Assembly (NCBI GenBank): GCA_011321815.1
Contig: DROS01000002.1
Location: forward strand, 1 to 42,748
Direction: 5' to 3'
Length of the DNA: 42,748 nt
Source of the DNA: Gammaproteobacteria bacterium
GTDB taxonomy: Bacteria > Pseudomonadota > Gammaproteobacteria > SZUA-152
A program made the translations under genes and the position numbers. Positions 19,561 to 26,338 of the stretch are shown here, one piece after another; within the stretch, counting starts at the first letter, position 1, and each line of letters begins with the position of its first letter. The notes under the pieces were generated by a model, which worked only from the letters and a program-made list of their open reading frames with translations, made no database searches and was not told the DNA's origin.

Positions 19561-19799
19561 GGTCTGCCTTCATTGATGGCTTGCTCGATCTCTTCATCAG
19601 TAAATGCATTAGGATCGATTTGGGCGCGAAGTGTGCGAATTTCAATCAGCTTGTCTTCGGGTGATACCTTTTGGGGAAAAAGAGAGCGTTTCAAACAAAT
19701 AATGACTTCACTGTTAATGCTTCTATGATGCTGTTTTGCAACATGTTTTAGTTCTGAGTACAGGTCGTCAGGGATGTTTTTAATAGTCAAAGCGGGCAC
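19557..19799 (-). CDS. Ribbon-helix-helix antitoxin (FitA/VapB-like)
   Basis: I start this gene at GTG 19799 because a strong AAGGAGG lies 7 bp upstream; the ATG at 19832 or 19862 would place that site inside the gene. The product is 80 residues: PALTIKNIPDDLYSELKHVA, QHHRSINSEVIICL (the FitA/Arc-type ribbon-helix-helix), then a toxin-binding tail with DEEIEQAINEGRP. It should repress its own promoter together with the PIN toxin. Confidence 0.85.
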   Translation of the reverse strand: MPALTIKNIPDDLYSELKHVAKQHHRSINSEVIICLKRSLFPQKVSPEDKLIEIRTLRAQIDPNAFTDEEIEQAINEGRP

Positions 19800-19874
19800 A
19801 GCAGCAACCTCCTTAATATAATTTGTTGGTTTCATTATGGTTGCGTAATGATAGCTGGTCAAGTAGCAATTCAG

Positions 19875-19979
19875 CCCTAACCAGAGAATGTGCGCAGACA
19901 GTCACGGTCATAAGCGTCACGATTTTCGCATTCGCAAAAATAACGCCACTTACGCCTGCCGGTGATTCAAACGTTATGT
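19875..19979 (+). other. attC site, probably plus orientation
   Basis: The 105-bp element runs from CCCTAAC (19875) to GTTATGT (19979), with the right half CCGGTGATTCAAACGTTATG resembling the R' halves of the other sites. If plus-oriented, it closes a cassette (19141-19973) whose vapBC genes run antisense to the cassette. Confidence 0.55.
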
Positions 19980-19997
19980 CGAACCAATTAACGAGCT

Positions 19998-20330
19998 ATG
20001 ACTAAGCCAAAACAATTAAATGGCGGTTACGGTATACCATACGATTCAGAACCTGCTTTAAAGAAACTGGGTTCGTCATTATCATCTGGAACAAGGTGCC
20101 GCAACTCGGACAGACTTCCGCATTGTTTGTTTTGTGTGGCCATTCCGCTTCGCTCGTGTGTCATGACGAAAGATGAAAGTCTTTCTTGCTGTATCAAAGA
20201 TGAGGGTAGGCCCCTCGGTTTCGGTAGCCAGATGCTGGAATCAAACAACCCTATGCGGCCCTTGTATAGATATAACGCCTCACATCACCGGCAGCAAAGA
20301 GCAGGGCGAGGAACGAGCGCTTTTCGTTGA
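19998..20330 (+). other. Possible short plus-strand cassette ORF running into a half attC
   Basis: An ATG 19 bp after an attC R' box opens MTKPKQLNGGYGIPYDSEPA, but after about 31 codons the frame enters attC-like sequence (20091-20120, core CGGACAGACTTCCGC), so the remainder to 20330 is probably not a real protein. No family is recognised. It may be a truncated cassette gene whose attC right half was lost. Confidence 0.25.
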
Positions 20331-20332
20331 AT
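20270..20332 (-). other. attC-like site, minus orientation
   Basis: On the minus strand ATTCAAC starts a 63-bp imperfect palindrome ending in CCGGTGATGTGAGGC then GTTATAT, matching other right halves. It would close the lipoprotein cassette. Its orientation is opposite to the site at 19875, so an inversion junction lies between them. Confidence 0.45.
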
Positions 20333-20339
20333 ATGTCCA

Positions 20340-20419
20340 ATATTCGCCTCAAACGATCAAAAAAATGGACTCAAAATGGTTTTCTCTCGCGACGATTCCC
20401 TAAGTCCGACAGACTCCTA
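20340..20419. mobile_element. Possible insertion-sequence end remnant
   Basis: The stretch ends in TAAGTCCGACAGACTCC directly against the lipoprotein gene stop. This resembles, from memory, IS1182-like terminal sequence. No transposase and no second end are seen, so the call is weak. Confidence 0.3.
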
Positions 20420-20423
20420 GGAT

Positions 20424-20912
20424 CTATAAAAGTAGATATGATTTTGAATCTACAACTTTCGTCCAAGCCCGTTTTGCTTCCTTTAACTCATCTGGTGTTG
20501 CAGTTGGTAAGATATGTCCAGACCATTTCTTTGCAATATCGCCTTCTTTTGTTGTGGGCTCATAATAAGCAGTTTGAGAAAGAGCTTCTTGGCAAATAAC
20601 CCCCATAACCAACCTTTTTCCTCGCAAAGTCGAATTAGTCAACGTTAGATCATCAAGACAATTAACAAGTACATTAACTACAAGCTCTGGTTCTCTAATT
20701 GATAGTATTTTTTCGATAAGGTTCTTTTCTGAATAGATATAGCGTTTTAATTCATTATTCCATAGGTACTCCCCTTTCATTTCACGTAACTTCGTCAGCA
20801 TAGAATCTGTGAAGCCTGAATCCACAGACCTTGTGTTTTGAAAACAAGCAGCAAGTAAGATAATAAAAATTCCGACAGATATTAATCGTAATACATGGTT
20901 CAGAGATGGCAT
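20424..20912 (-). CDS. Small lipoprotein of unknown function (cassette gene)
   Basis: The 162-residue protein has a lipoprotein signal peptide (LRLISVGIFIILLAAC, lipobox LAAC) with cleavage before Cys at about residue 23. The mature part is mixed and polar with no family I recognise (LREMKGEYLWNNELKRYIY, LVNVLVNCLDDLTLTN). AAGGAG precedes ATG 20912, which lies 22 bp past an attC R' box at 20940. Membrane-anchored and small secreted proteins are frequent among cassettes. Confidence 0.7.
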   Translation of the reverse strand: MPSLNHVLRLISVGIFIILLAACFQNTRSVDSGFTDSMLTKLREMKGEYLWNNELKRYIYSEKNLIEKILSIREPELVVNVLVNCLDDLTLTNSTLRGKRLVMGVICQEALSQTAYYEPTTKEGDIAKKWSGHILPTATPDELKEAKRAWTKVVDSKSYLLL

Positions 20913-20933
20913 TTAATTCTCCTTTATTTCTAC

Positions 20934-20976
20934 AGCTAACGCCGCGGAGGAGTGTCCGTGTTGAAGTGCCTTAGGC
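20934..20976 (-). other. Shortened attC site after the GFA-family gene
   Basis: The minus strand reads CCTAAGGC, then CACGGACACTCCTCCGCGGC, then GTTAGCT. The right half is good, but the R'' box has lost its consensus C and the whole element is only 43 bp, so it is probably a deletion derivative. Confidence 0.5.
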
Positions 20977-21375
20977 ATTATTTGGTGGCCATTCATCATA
21001 TTGTGGAACCCCTTCTGGAATGGTTTCCCATGAGGCTTTAGAGCCAACAAAAATATGCATTCCAAGCTCTATTTCTGGATCTCTATCTACGCAGCCCAAA
21101 GTAACCCCGTGTACTTTTCCTGCATATGTAGCGCATAATGTTGAACCACATATGCTACAGAAAAGAAGGCCAGCCCCATTCTTAGAATCGTAACTGGTTA
21201 GCAACTCTTCTCCACATACCCATGAAAATTCTTCTGGTTCTAATTGGGCATATGCTGAAGCCTGCGCACTAAATGCTTTACGGCACATTGAACAATGGCA
21301 AGAACGTGCATCTCGCAATCTACCCTCTATTTTGTATTGCACTGCGTCACAAAAACATGAACCAGTTATTGCCAT
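20971..21375 (-). CDS. GFA-family (glutathione-dependent formaldehyde-activating-like) zinc protein
   Basis: The 134-residue protein shows the GFA fold cysteine pattern: GSCFCDAVQY, then CHCSMCRKAFSA, then FCSICGSTLC. The family binds zinc and glutathione-like ligands; most members have no assigned substrate. AGAGGA lies before ATG 21375. The gene begins 20 bp downstream of an attI-like GTTAGGC crossover, making it the first cassette behind the left 0.4-kb repeat. Confidence 0.88.
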   Translation of the reverse strand: MAITGSCFCDAVQYKIEGRLRDARSCHCSMCRKAFSAQASAYAQLEPEEFSWVCGEELLTSYDSKNGAGLLFCSICGSTLCATYAGKVHGVTLGCVDRDPEIELGMHIFVGSKASWETIPEGVPQYDEWPPNNA

Positions 21376-21394
21376 TAGATTATTTCCTCTTGAT

Positions 21395-21796
21395 GCCTAA
21401 CTTATTAGTATCAGGCACATTTGCCTGATACTACTGAAAACCGGTCAATTTGCCCTGATATCGGATATTACGGTATATCTCCCCTGTTTTTTTTCGCCCA
21501 AACCTTGTTTCGGGAAGCGCCATGTCAATCAATACCATCTTTCAAATAATCTCATTCTCATCAATATTCAGCAATGCAAATATTCCTCTTTTCAAAAAAA
21601 GGGTACACCCGGTGTACAAAAAAACAGCACATAGATTAACGCCTGATCAGACGGCGATGTGTTAGGCTGCACAAAAAACGCCCTTCCAACTTACAATGGT
21701 TATCTATCCGTCCAAAGCCGGATTGATCGGCCATAGAGGTTGACTGGTTCTTTCGATCAAAGCCGGAAGTTTCCGCGCCACCCTGAAAGCCTCTGT
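21395..21796 (-). repeat. 0.4-kb repeat, copy 1, with attI-like end
   Basis: This stretch matches 27431-27840 in direct orientation at roughly nine bases in ten by eye. On the minus strand it ends with a perfect hairpin (AGTATCAGGCA/TGCCTGATACT, 4-nt loop) and then CTAATAAGTTAGGC, the type of crossover seen in attI sites. It also contains the odd palindrome GTACACC-C-GGTGTAC and an imperfect CGCCTGATCAGACG. No convincing protein is encoded. Confidence 0.85.
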
Positions 21797-22247
21797 GGCT
21801 CCATACGTTATTTGACGTATGCCCCTGTGCCACATGTATTAAAACCCGGCGAGTGTTATCGACATTTTTTATCGGTTGCCAAGTGGCGGTGATAAAAGAA
21901 GGTAAACTAGAATTTGAAAAACAGGAATACGGTACGAGCAATGCTTATAACAATCAGCTGTATGCAATGGTTAGGTTCTTTTGATTTTTGGTTTCGAAAT
22001 AAACTGGAAACACAATTGGTTCACAAAATTAATTTGTATCTGACCCGAATGGCACTAAGTTAAGTGGCGTTATCATGCATTGTATCAACAGCCCGGCCCA
22101 GTTTTCCGGCGGTTTCAGCGACGCCAAATTAATGCTGAACTGGCTTAACTTAGTGACATTCGTATCTGACCCTATTTATTCTAACATGGTTTTTTTGTGT
22201 GCACGTTCTTCATAGGTTCGAATAAAACCCCCAGCCCCATTTTGAAT
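21797..22247. other. Non-coding stretch with hairpin, collapsed attC and MITE
   Basis: No gene is supported here. A CATACGT/ACGTATG hairpin sits at about 21803-21822 inside TGTGGC/GCCACA arms. A compact 31-bp TTATAAC...GTTAGGT element (about 21950-21977) looks like an attC that has lost its middle. A MITE-like element follows at 22047-22161. The minus-strand frame 21636-21941 has no family features. Confidence 0.5.
22047..22161. mobile_element. MITE-like element, 115 bp, with 11-bp target-site duplication
   Basis: Terminal inverted repeats of 18 bp (GAATGGCACTAAGTTAAG and CTTAACTTAGTGACATTC, one mismatch) lie exactly between two copies of GTATCTGACCC (22036-22046 and 22162-22172). The interior of 79 bp has no coding capacity. 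The 11-bp duplication is typical of IS4-group transposition, but the parent family is inferred only from that. Confidence 0.8.
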
Positions 22248-22709
22248 TCACTGAAAGCCTTTAAATCTTGGATCATCCTTGGCAGCTTTAGCGTAACTCC
22301 AAGCGTCGCGAGCAGATCCAGAAGAAGGAACTGGCTTCTCATTCGAAAAACCACACCGGGAATAACGGGGACAACATTTCGCACTAAAGTATCTATTTAC
22401 TTGCTCATATTGACCAACACGTCCAGTAGATTTTTTGGTTGTACCTATATCAACTTTTTTACCATAACCGGGTTTGATATTGACTCGTTTATCGCGAGCC
22501 CCAGAAACATCAAGCTTTACGGTGATCATAGCACTGCATAAATTGAATACTTCTACTTCGCCTTCAGTTCCTAAACTAACGGCTCGACTACATTGCGGCA
22601 TACTAACCCGATCATTTTTACCGCATTTATCTGCTAGGCTGGGAAATGAAGTGAACATCGCCATTATACCAAGAATACAATATACCTTTTTCGAAATGAA
22701 TATCTTCAT
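22248..22709 (-). CDS. Secreted Cys-rich protein of unknown function (cassette gene)
   Basis: The 153-residue protein begins with a signal peptide (ISKKVYCILGIMAMFTSFPSLA). The mature part has about seven cysteines (DKCGKNDRVSMPQCS, FNLCSAMITVKLDVSG, SAKCCPRYSRCGFS), suggesting disulphides in the periplasm or outside. I recognise no family. The AT-rich sequence and position behind a decayed attC support cassette origin. Confidence 0.65.
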   Translation of the reverse strand: MKIFISKKVYCILGIMAMFTSFPSLADKCGKNDRVSMPQCSRAVSLGTEGEVEVFNLCSAMITVKLDVSGARDKRVNIKPGYGKKVDIGTTKKSTGRVGQYEQVNRYFSAKCCPRYSRCGFSNEKPVPSSGSARDAWSYAKAAKDDPRFKGFQ

Positions 22710-22742
22710 GTTGTTACCTTTTATGGATGTGATTTAAAAAAT

Positions 22743-22799
22743 TTATACCGCTAAAATCAGCGGTGCGTTTTTTGCGTTCGCTGGATTTTATTGTTAAGG
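22743..22799 (-). other. attC-like site with altered R' core
   Basis: The minus strand reads CCTTAACAA, then AAAATCCAGCG pairing with CGCTGATTTT with one unpaired C (an extrahelical base, as in attC), then AGCGGTATAA. The last box differs from the expected GCGTTATAA by one base, G for T at the crossover. Total length is 57 bp. Confidence 0.5.
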
Positions 22800-22900
22800 C
22801 GTTTTTTGTCCTTAACTACTAAAGCAGCCCAATTAGTAGAACCTTTCATATTTTTTAGTTCTTGTTCAGAAAATTTAATTATTTTCTTTTCCGTTTTTTC
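22800..22900 (-). pseudogene. Second BrnA-like antitoxin N-terminal fragment
   Basis: Shifting frame at the end of the antitoxin gene gives KKIIKFSEQELKNMKGSTNW, which parallels the start of the intact antitoxin (DIKRFTLEELEKMKSESD). It runs straight into the attC-like site. It looks like a truncated duplicate. Confidence 0.4.
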
Positions 22901-23102
22901 TCTCCGATGCAAGTTGCATTTCATTTAATTCTTCTTTAGTTAAAATTGGCGTATCTGGATCTGCCAGACTTCTCTCTATTATATCTTTTTCGGTTGTATT
23001 CTTAATTTTTTCAAGATCAGATTCGCTTTTCATTTTCTCAAGCTCCTCTAAAGTAAATCGTTTTATGTCTTCAGTCATGATATTTTTCTTTGTCAAGATC
23101 AT
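22875..23102 (-). CDS. BrnA-like antitoxin, short form
   Basis: The 75-residue product has the N-terminal pattern of BrnA antitoxins: IKRFTLEELEKMKSESDLEK, then TEKDIIERSLADPDTPILT. BrnA normally continues into a DNA-binding ribbon-helix-helix of about 40 residues, which is missing here. The start at 23102 overlaps the brnT stop (TAATG); ATG 23078 is an alternative. The gene is probably decayed with its toxin. Confidence 0.55.
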   Translation of the reverse strand: MILTKKNIMTEDIKRFTLEELEKMKSESDLEKIKNTTEKDIIERSLADPDTPILTKEELNEMQLASERKNGKENN

Positions 23103-23353
23103 TAGCCATATCTTGAAGATATTATACGTATAACCTCTTCTTCATCCTCATATACCCTCTCAGTATATACTACAAATAGGATGCCAAAATGAACTTTACC
23201 AATAGTCTGAATTCATGTTTCACCATAATCTTTTCGATTATCAACTCTCTTTTGTCTTTTGGGATCTTTCTAAATTTTAGTTGCATCTATAAAATCTATA
23301 CCCCTTTCCCTAAGGGTTTTTAGCCGTTTATTTTTATCCCACTCAAATTGTAT
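23102..23353 (-). pseudogene. BrnT-like toxin, inactivated
   Basis: Translating from 23353 gives IQFEWDKNKRLKTLRERGID, the normal BrnT start, but the first codon is ATA behind a good AAGGAG. A TAG stop follows after 27 codons. In another frame the family continues: DNRKDYGE, a TGA where Arg is expected, then IQTIGKVHFGILFVVYTERV and VIRIISSRYG. Thus at least a lost start, a frameshift and a nonsense change are present. BrnT is a RelE-fold ribonuclease. Confidence 0.7.
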
Positions 23354-23372
23354 GTTTGTCTCCTTTTTGTAG

Positions 23373-23432
23373 CCCTAACGCCGCAAACGAAGCGACACTT
23401 TTGACTGTCCGTGTGAATTTGCATTGTTATGT
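23373..23432 (-). other. attC site after the VOC gene
   Basis: On the minus strand ACATAAC and GTTAGGG boxes enclose a 60-bp imperfect palindrome (GCAAATTCACACGGACA with TGTCGCTTCGTTTGC). This is near the minimum attC size and clearly paired. Confidence 0.75.
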
Positions 23433-23435
23433 GTT

Positions 23436-23804
23436 TTATTCATTGATTACGCAAAAACCATTGCCGAATGGGTCTGCGCAATATGCAATAGAACCCCAGT
23501 CACCACTTTCACCACCCTCGTGTTGGCCACCTAATTGAAGTATTTTTTCAACAATTTCATCGACATTTTCAGCAAGAAAGTCCAAGTGAACAGGGGTCCA
23601 ATGACGACCGTAATCACGTTTTACTGCTTCCAATGGTATTGGTTTTGTTCCTGCTTTTTTTTCTTGTAAATATATATCGCAATTTCCAGCTGAAATTACA
23701 GACATACCCCCTTGGTCTCTCAACTTCTCACAACCGAGGGCTTCAATATAAAAGGTCTCTGCTTGCTTCAGGTTGGAGACATCAACACTTACAGATATTT
23801 TCAT
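23436..23804 (-). CDS. VOC-superfamily (glyoxalase-like) protein
   Basis: The 122-residue protein has two beta-alpha-beta-beta-beta units: ISVSVDVSNLKQAETFYIEA, then the second unit starting PVHLDFLAENVDEIVEKI and ending ADPFGNGFCVINE. Metal-binding positions look incomplete because the first strand lacks His. Family members include dioxygenases, glyoxalases and antibiotic-binding proteins such as bleomycin- or fosfomycin-resistance proteins; none can be assigned. AAGGA precedes ATG 23804. Confidence 0.85.
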   Translation of the reverse strand: MKISVSVDVSNLKQAETFYIEALGCEKLRDQGGMSVISAGNCDIYLQEKKAGTKPIPLEAVKRDYGRHWTPVHLDFLAENVDEIVEKILQLGGQHEGGESGDWGSIAYCADPFGNGFCVINE

Positions 23805-23808
23805 TATG

Positions 23809-24780
23809 TCATTCCTTAATTAATTGGTGCTGCGAGCACATAACGCTATTGTTAGATGATTTATTTGCTATGCCAAAAGGTATATGCACCATTGGTATAT
23901 CACCGCCTTCAGACTCTAAATGGCTTTTCTGGTCATCAAAGAATATGTGCGGCTTCAATACCGTTAATATACGGTCTTTTTTCATCCCCCCCAGAAAGAA
24001 TGTTTCATTTGCACTAACACCCCACTCTTCTAAGGTGGTTATGACTCGCTCGTGGGCTGGAGAATTTCTTGCTGTAACTATTGCCGTTCTTATTATTCTC
24101 TTATAATCTCGATCCTCCTCTTGAGCACGATCCTCAAGTTTTTGCATGAAGGATAACTTTTTGAATAGGTCAGCTAAAGGACCAGGATTATGTGGGATAT
24201 GAGATTTTTCCTTTTCATGCTCATAGAAACCTTCTAAATCTTTATCTTGATATACAGTCTCAGATTCATCATCAGCAATAACCCCATCGAAATCAAATGC
24301 AATCCGAAGTTCATCATCAGCTATATCATCAACAACTTTAGTCGGCAAAACCGTACCGGCTGGATACCCATAATCTATTGCTTTTAATACATCACTCTCG
24401 TTTGCAGATAAAAATAATGAGGCATTAAATGCGGGTATATAAGCGTAAGGAGACTTCCCCTCCATAAATGCCGCCCTTGATATATCAAGTCCGTGATGCG
24501 AAATGCTACGGAATACTCGCTTTCCCGTTATTGCAGAATTTCTAGATAACAGCACGACTTCAACAGGGCTTTCTTTCTTAAATCGCTCATTGATATTCAG
24601 AAACCTTCTCACAAAGGGAAACGCCACGCCTTTTTCTAGTACAACATCGAGATTTTCTTTTTGGTATTCCTTATAGGCTTTTGGTCCTTTCTCTCGAAAT
24701 ACACGATCTGATTCAGACAAGTCAAATAGCGCACTTGATGAAACTGCTATAACTAATTTTCTTTCTATTGGATAGGGCAC
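23809..24780 (-). CDS. Cytosolic 5'-nucleotidase (cN-I family)
   Basis: The 323-residue protein matches the cN-I (NT5C1-like) group: KLVIAVSSSALFDLSESDRVF at the N-terminus, VVLLSRNSAITGKRVFRSI, then the HAD-type nucleophile motif IAFDFDGVIADDESE, TAIVTARNSPAHERV, and HIFFDDQKSHLE. It should dephosphorylate nucleoside monophosphates in the cytoplasm. The natural end is probably near NKSSNN; the last 13 residues are read from a collapsed attC and the leader of the next gene, and the stop falls 2 bp before the VOC start. Confidence 0.85.
   Translation of the reverse strand: MPYPIERKLVIAVSSSALFDLSESDRVFREKGPKAYKEYQKENLDVVLEKGVAFPFVRRFLNINERFKKESPVEVVLLSRNSAITGKRVFRSISHHGLDISRAAFMEGKSPYAYIPAFNASLFLSANESDVLKAIDYGYPAGTVLPTKVVDDIADDELRIAFDFDGVIADDESETVYQDKDLEGFYEHEKEKSHIPHNPGPLADLFKKLSFMQKLEDRAQEEDRDYKRIIRTAIVTARNSPAHERVITTLEEWGVSANETFFLGGMKKDRILTVLKPHIFFDDQKSHLESEGGDIPMVHIPFGIANKSSNNSVMCSQHQLIKE
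23838..23857 (-). other. Collapsed attC scar inside the nucleotidase 3' end
   Basis: The minus strand reads ATCTAAC-AATAGC-GTTATGT: an R'' and an R' box only 6 bp apart. The palindromic middle is gone. This fused two cassettes and extended the nucleotidase frame. Confidence 0.6.
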
Positions 24781-24794
24781 TCTTTTATCCCTTC

Positions 24795-24897
24795 ATCTAA
24801 CGCCATGCTCACCTGCATTTGTAGCGGGGCTTGGCTTTGTGCTATTCAAGCCAAAACAAGTAACGCGGAAAATGTCAGGTGCAGCTAATTGTTAGGC
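24795..24897 (-). other. attC site between the 200-residue gene and the nucleotidase gene
   Basis: GCCTAAC to GTTAGAT on the minus strand, 103 bp, with arms TTAGCTGCACCTGACATTTTCCGCG and its partner near GCAGGTGAGCATGGC, and an inner GGCTTG/CAAGCC pairing. The R'' box begins 3 bp after the upstream stop codon. Confidence 0.75.
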
Positions 24898-24900
24898 CTT

Positions 24901-25503
24901 TTACTTATCGAAACCTGATTTATCTAGATACCCTAAATTAACGGAGTCACCCCACCTATATCCAACGCCAACACCTACTTTTCTTGAAAGGTTAACCCCT
25001 CCTTCTCTACATAATGATTGCGATGATTCATAAATAGCCGGGATAATAAAAGCGAATGGGAGTGCATAGTCAATTAGGTCATCTAGTTCAATTAGCTTAC
25101 CTATTGTATTCCCTACCCAAGAAAGGCCATCATTATTTGCATCCCCTAGCTTGGAAATTATTCCAGCGCTTTCTCTCCACTCATTATAATCATCTTCGTA
25201 GTATTCTACTGACTCCATAGCAACTAATTTACCACTCCATAACCCATCATTTTCTGGGTCGTCGAGAAGAGCAAAAAATATTCCTTTCACTCCACTCTTT
25301 TCAGAGTACTCGTAAACTTCCTTGAGCCAAGGCTTTAATCTAAGAGCATGGTCCGTAGCGTTTTCATTTCGAATTAGGTCCCATTTTTTGTTTGGCACAA
25401 CTTCATTACAGTAGTCTGCAATTGAATTCAAACACTGCAATGTACTTTTCTTTTCATTTATTGATGTTTTAACAATGGACTGAACCGTACCAGCATTTAA
25501 CAT
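24901..25503 (-). CDS. Unrecognised 200-residue protein (cassette gene)
   Basis: I know no family for this. AAAGGAG lies before ATG 25503. The protein is mostly polar and acidic in the middle (YYEDDYNEWRESAGIISKLG). A hydrophobic patch (LIDYALPFAFIIPAIYESSQS) near residue 150 could be a membrane segment or core. The tail is Gly-rich (VGVGVGYRWGDSVNLGYLDKSG). GDANNDGLSWVG superficially resembles a calcium loop but lacks the rest of an EF-hand. Confidence 0.65.
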   Translation of the reverse strand: MLNAGTVQSIVKTSINEKKSTLQCLNSIADYCNEVVPNKKWDLIRNENATDHALRLKPWLKEVYEYSEKSGVKGIFFALLDDPENDGLWSGKLVAMESVEYYEDDYNEWRESAGIISKLGDANNDGLSWVGNTIGKLIELDDLIDYALPFAFIIPAIYESSQSLCREGGVNLSRKVGVGVGYRWGDSVNLGYLDKSGFDK

Positions 25504-25537
25504 GATATTCTCCTTTTGTGTATTTTTGTGCCAAGTG

Positions 25538-25645
25538 CCCTAACGTTCGCAGTGAGCGGCAGAATGGAGCGGTGTGAGGCTTGTGCTATCAAAGCACAAA
25601 CGAAACGCCGCGGAATTCTGTCCGGCTCTACTGCGCTTGTTAGCT
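25538..25645 (-). other. attC site
   Basis: AGCTAAC to GTTAGGG on the minus strand, 108 bp, with left arm GCCGGACAGAATTCCGC pairing with GCTCCATTCTGCCGC and inner TTTGTGC/GCACAA. It shares the inner segment with the site at 26224-26329. It overlaps the stop codon of the preceding gene. Confidence 0.8.
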
Positions 25646-26203
25646 GTGCATTTGCAAATCACAAGAGTTTGACTGTGATTTAATAATATTTCCTTCTGCT
25701 ATTTTAAGGAATTCCATTATTTGATCTGACCAATCTAAAACTGAAAAGAAAAATCCCCAGTTTTCACCCTTATACTTTCCAGCAAGGGTTATTTCTCCTG
25801 ACCACCAAACCATATCTTGGTGGTAGGATTTATTTCCAATAAAATCTAAATTGAATTTTTCAGCATGGATTATTTTATTACAAATGAAACGAAAATTTTT
25901 CTCTTTAGAATTTCCGTCTGCACATTGGCCCGAATTAAAAATTCTAATTTTACTACCAAAATTCACTTGTATTTTTTGAGATTTTAAATCATCAACTAAA
26001 CATCGAATTTTTACTGCAATCTCAATAAGGTTGTTACTAATAACCAGCTTGGTTAGTTTTGTATAATCATTAACATTATAGGTTTTATTGTATTCTTCAG
26101 AACCCATATTATATCGTTTGCAGAACTCCTCACCAGATAAAGCTAATCCAGAAACAATTATCAATTTTTCTTTAATTTCATTTAGTCCAAAGTAATGAGA
26201 CAT
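25640..26203 (-). CDS. Unrecognised 187-residue protein (cassette gene)
   Basis: I start at ATG 26203, preceded by AAGGA; upstream codons of the open frame lie in the attC. No family is recognised. Features are LALSGEEFCKRYNMGSEEYN, a Lys/Ile-rich middle, FICNKIIHAEKFNLDFIG (a His-containing helix recalling HEPN/abortive-infection helices, but not a clear match), and aromatic strands VWWSGEITLAGKYKGENWGF. It is very AT-rich compared with the core genes. Confidence 0.65.
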   Translation of the reverse strand: MSHYFGLNEIKEKLIIVSGLALSGEEFCKRYNMGSEEYNKTYNVNDYTKLTKLVISNNLIEIAVKIRCLVDDLKSQKIQVNFGSKIRIFNSGQCADGNSKEKNFRFICNKIIHAEKFNLDFIGNKSYHQDMVWWSGEITLAGKYKGENWGFFFSVLDWSDQIMEFLKIAEGNIIKSQSNSCDLQMHS

Positions 26204-26223
26204 AATTTTCCTTAACGAGGAAC

Positions 26224-26329
26224 AGCTAACGTCGCAAATCACCGGAAAATTGTGGCAACGTGAGGCTTGTGGCATTCGCCACAAACGAACGTTGCGGAAA
26301 TTTGTCCGAGTGAATTTGCTTTGTTATGC
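26224..26329 (-). other. attC site after the first cassette gene
   Basis: GCATAAC to GTTAGCT on the minus strand, 106 bp. Left arm GCAAATTCACTCGGACAAAT pairs with TTTTCCGGTGATTTGC; an inner stem GTTTGTGGC/GCCACAAGC is present. This is the best-formed site in the window. Confidence 0.82.
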
Positions 26330-26338
26330 CTGCTTAAT

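Noticed and set aside
21602-21650. Compact GCCTAAC...GCGTTAATC element within the 0.4-kb repeat as an attC site
   Set aside because: Only about 31 bp between boxes, the R' box does not fit GTTRRRY, and copy 2 has GCCCAAC; it is better seen as part of the repeat.
21636-21941. Minus-strand 101-codon frame across the 0.4-kb repeat, copy 1
   Set aside because: It has no family features and is not kept in copy 2, so it is probably chance.
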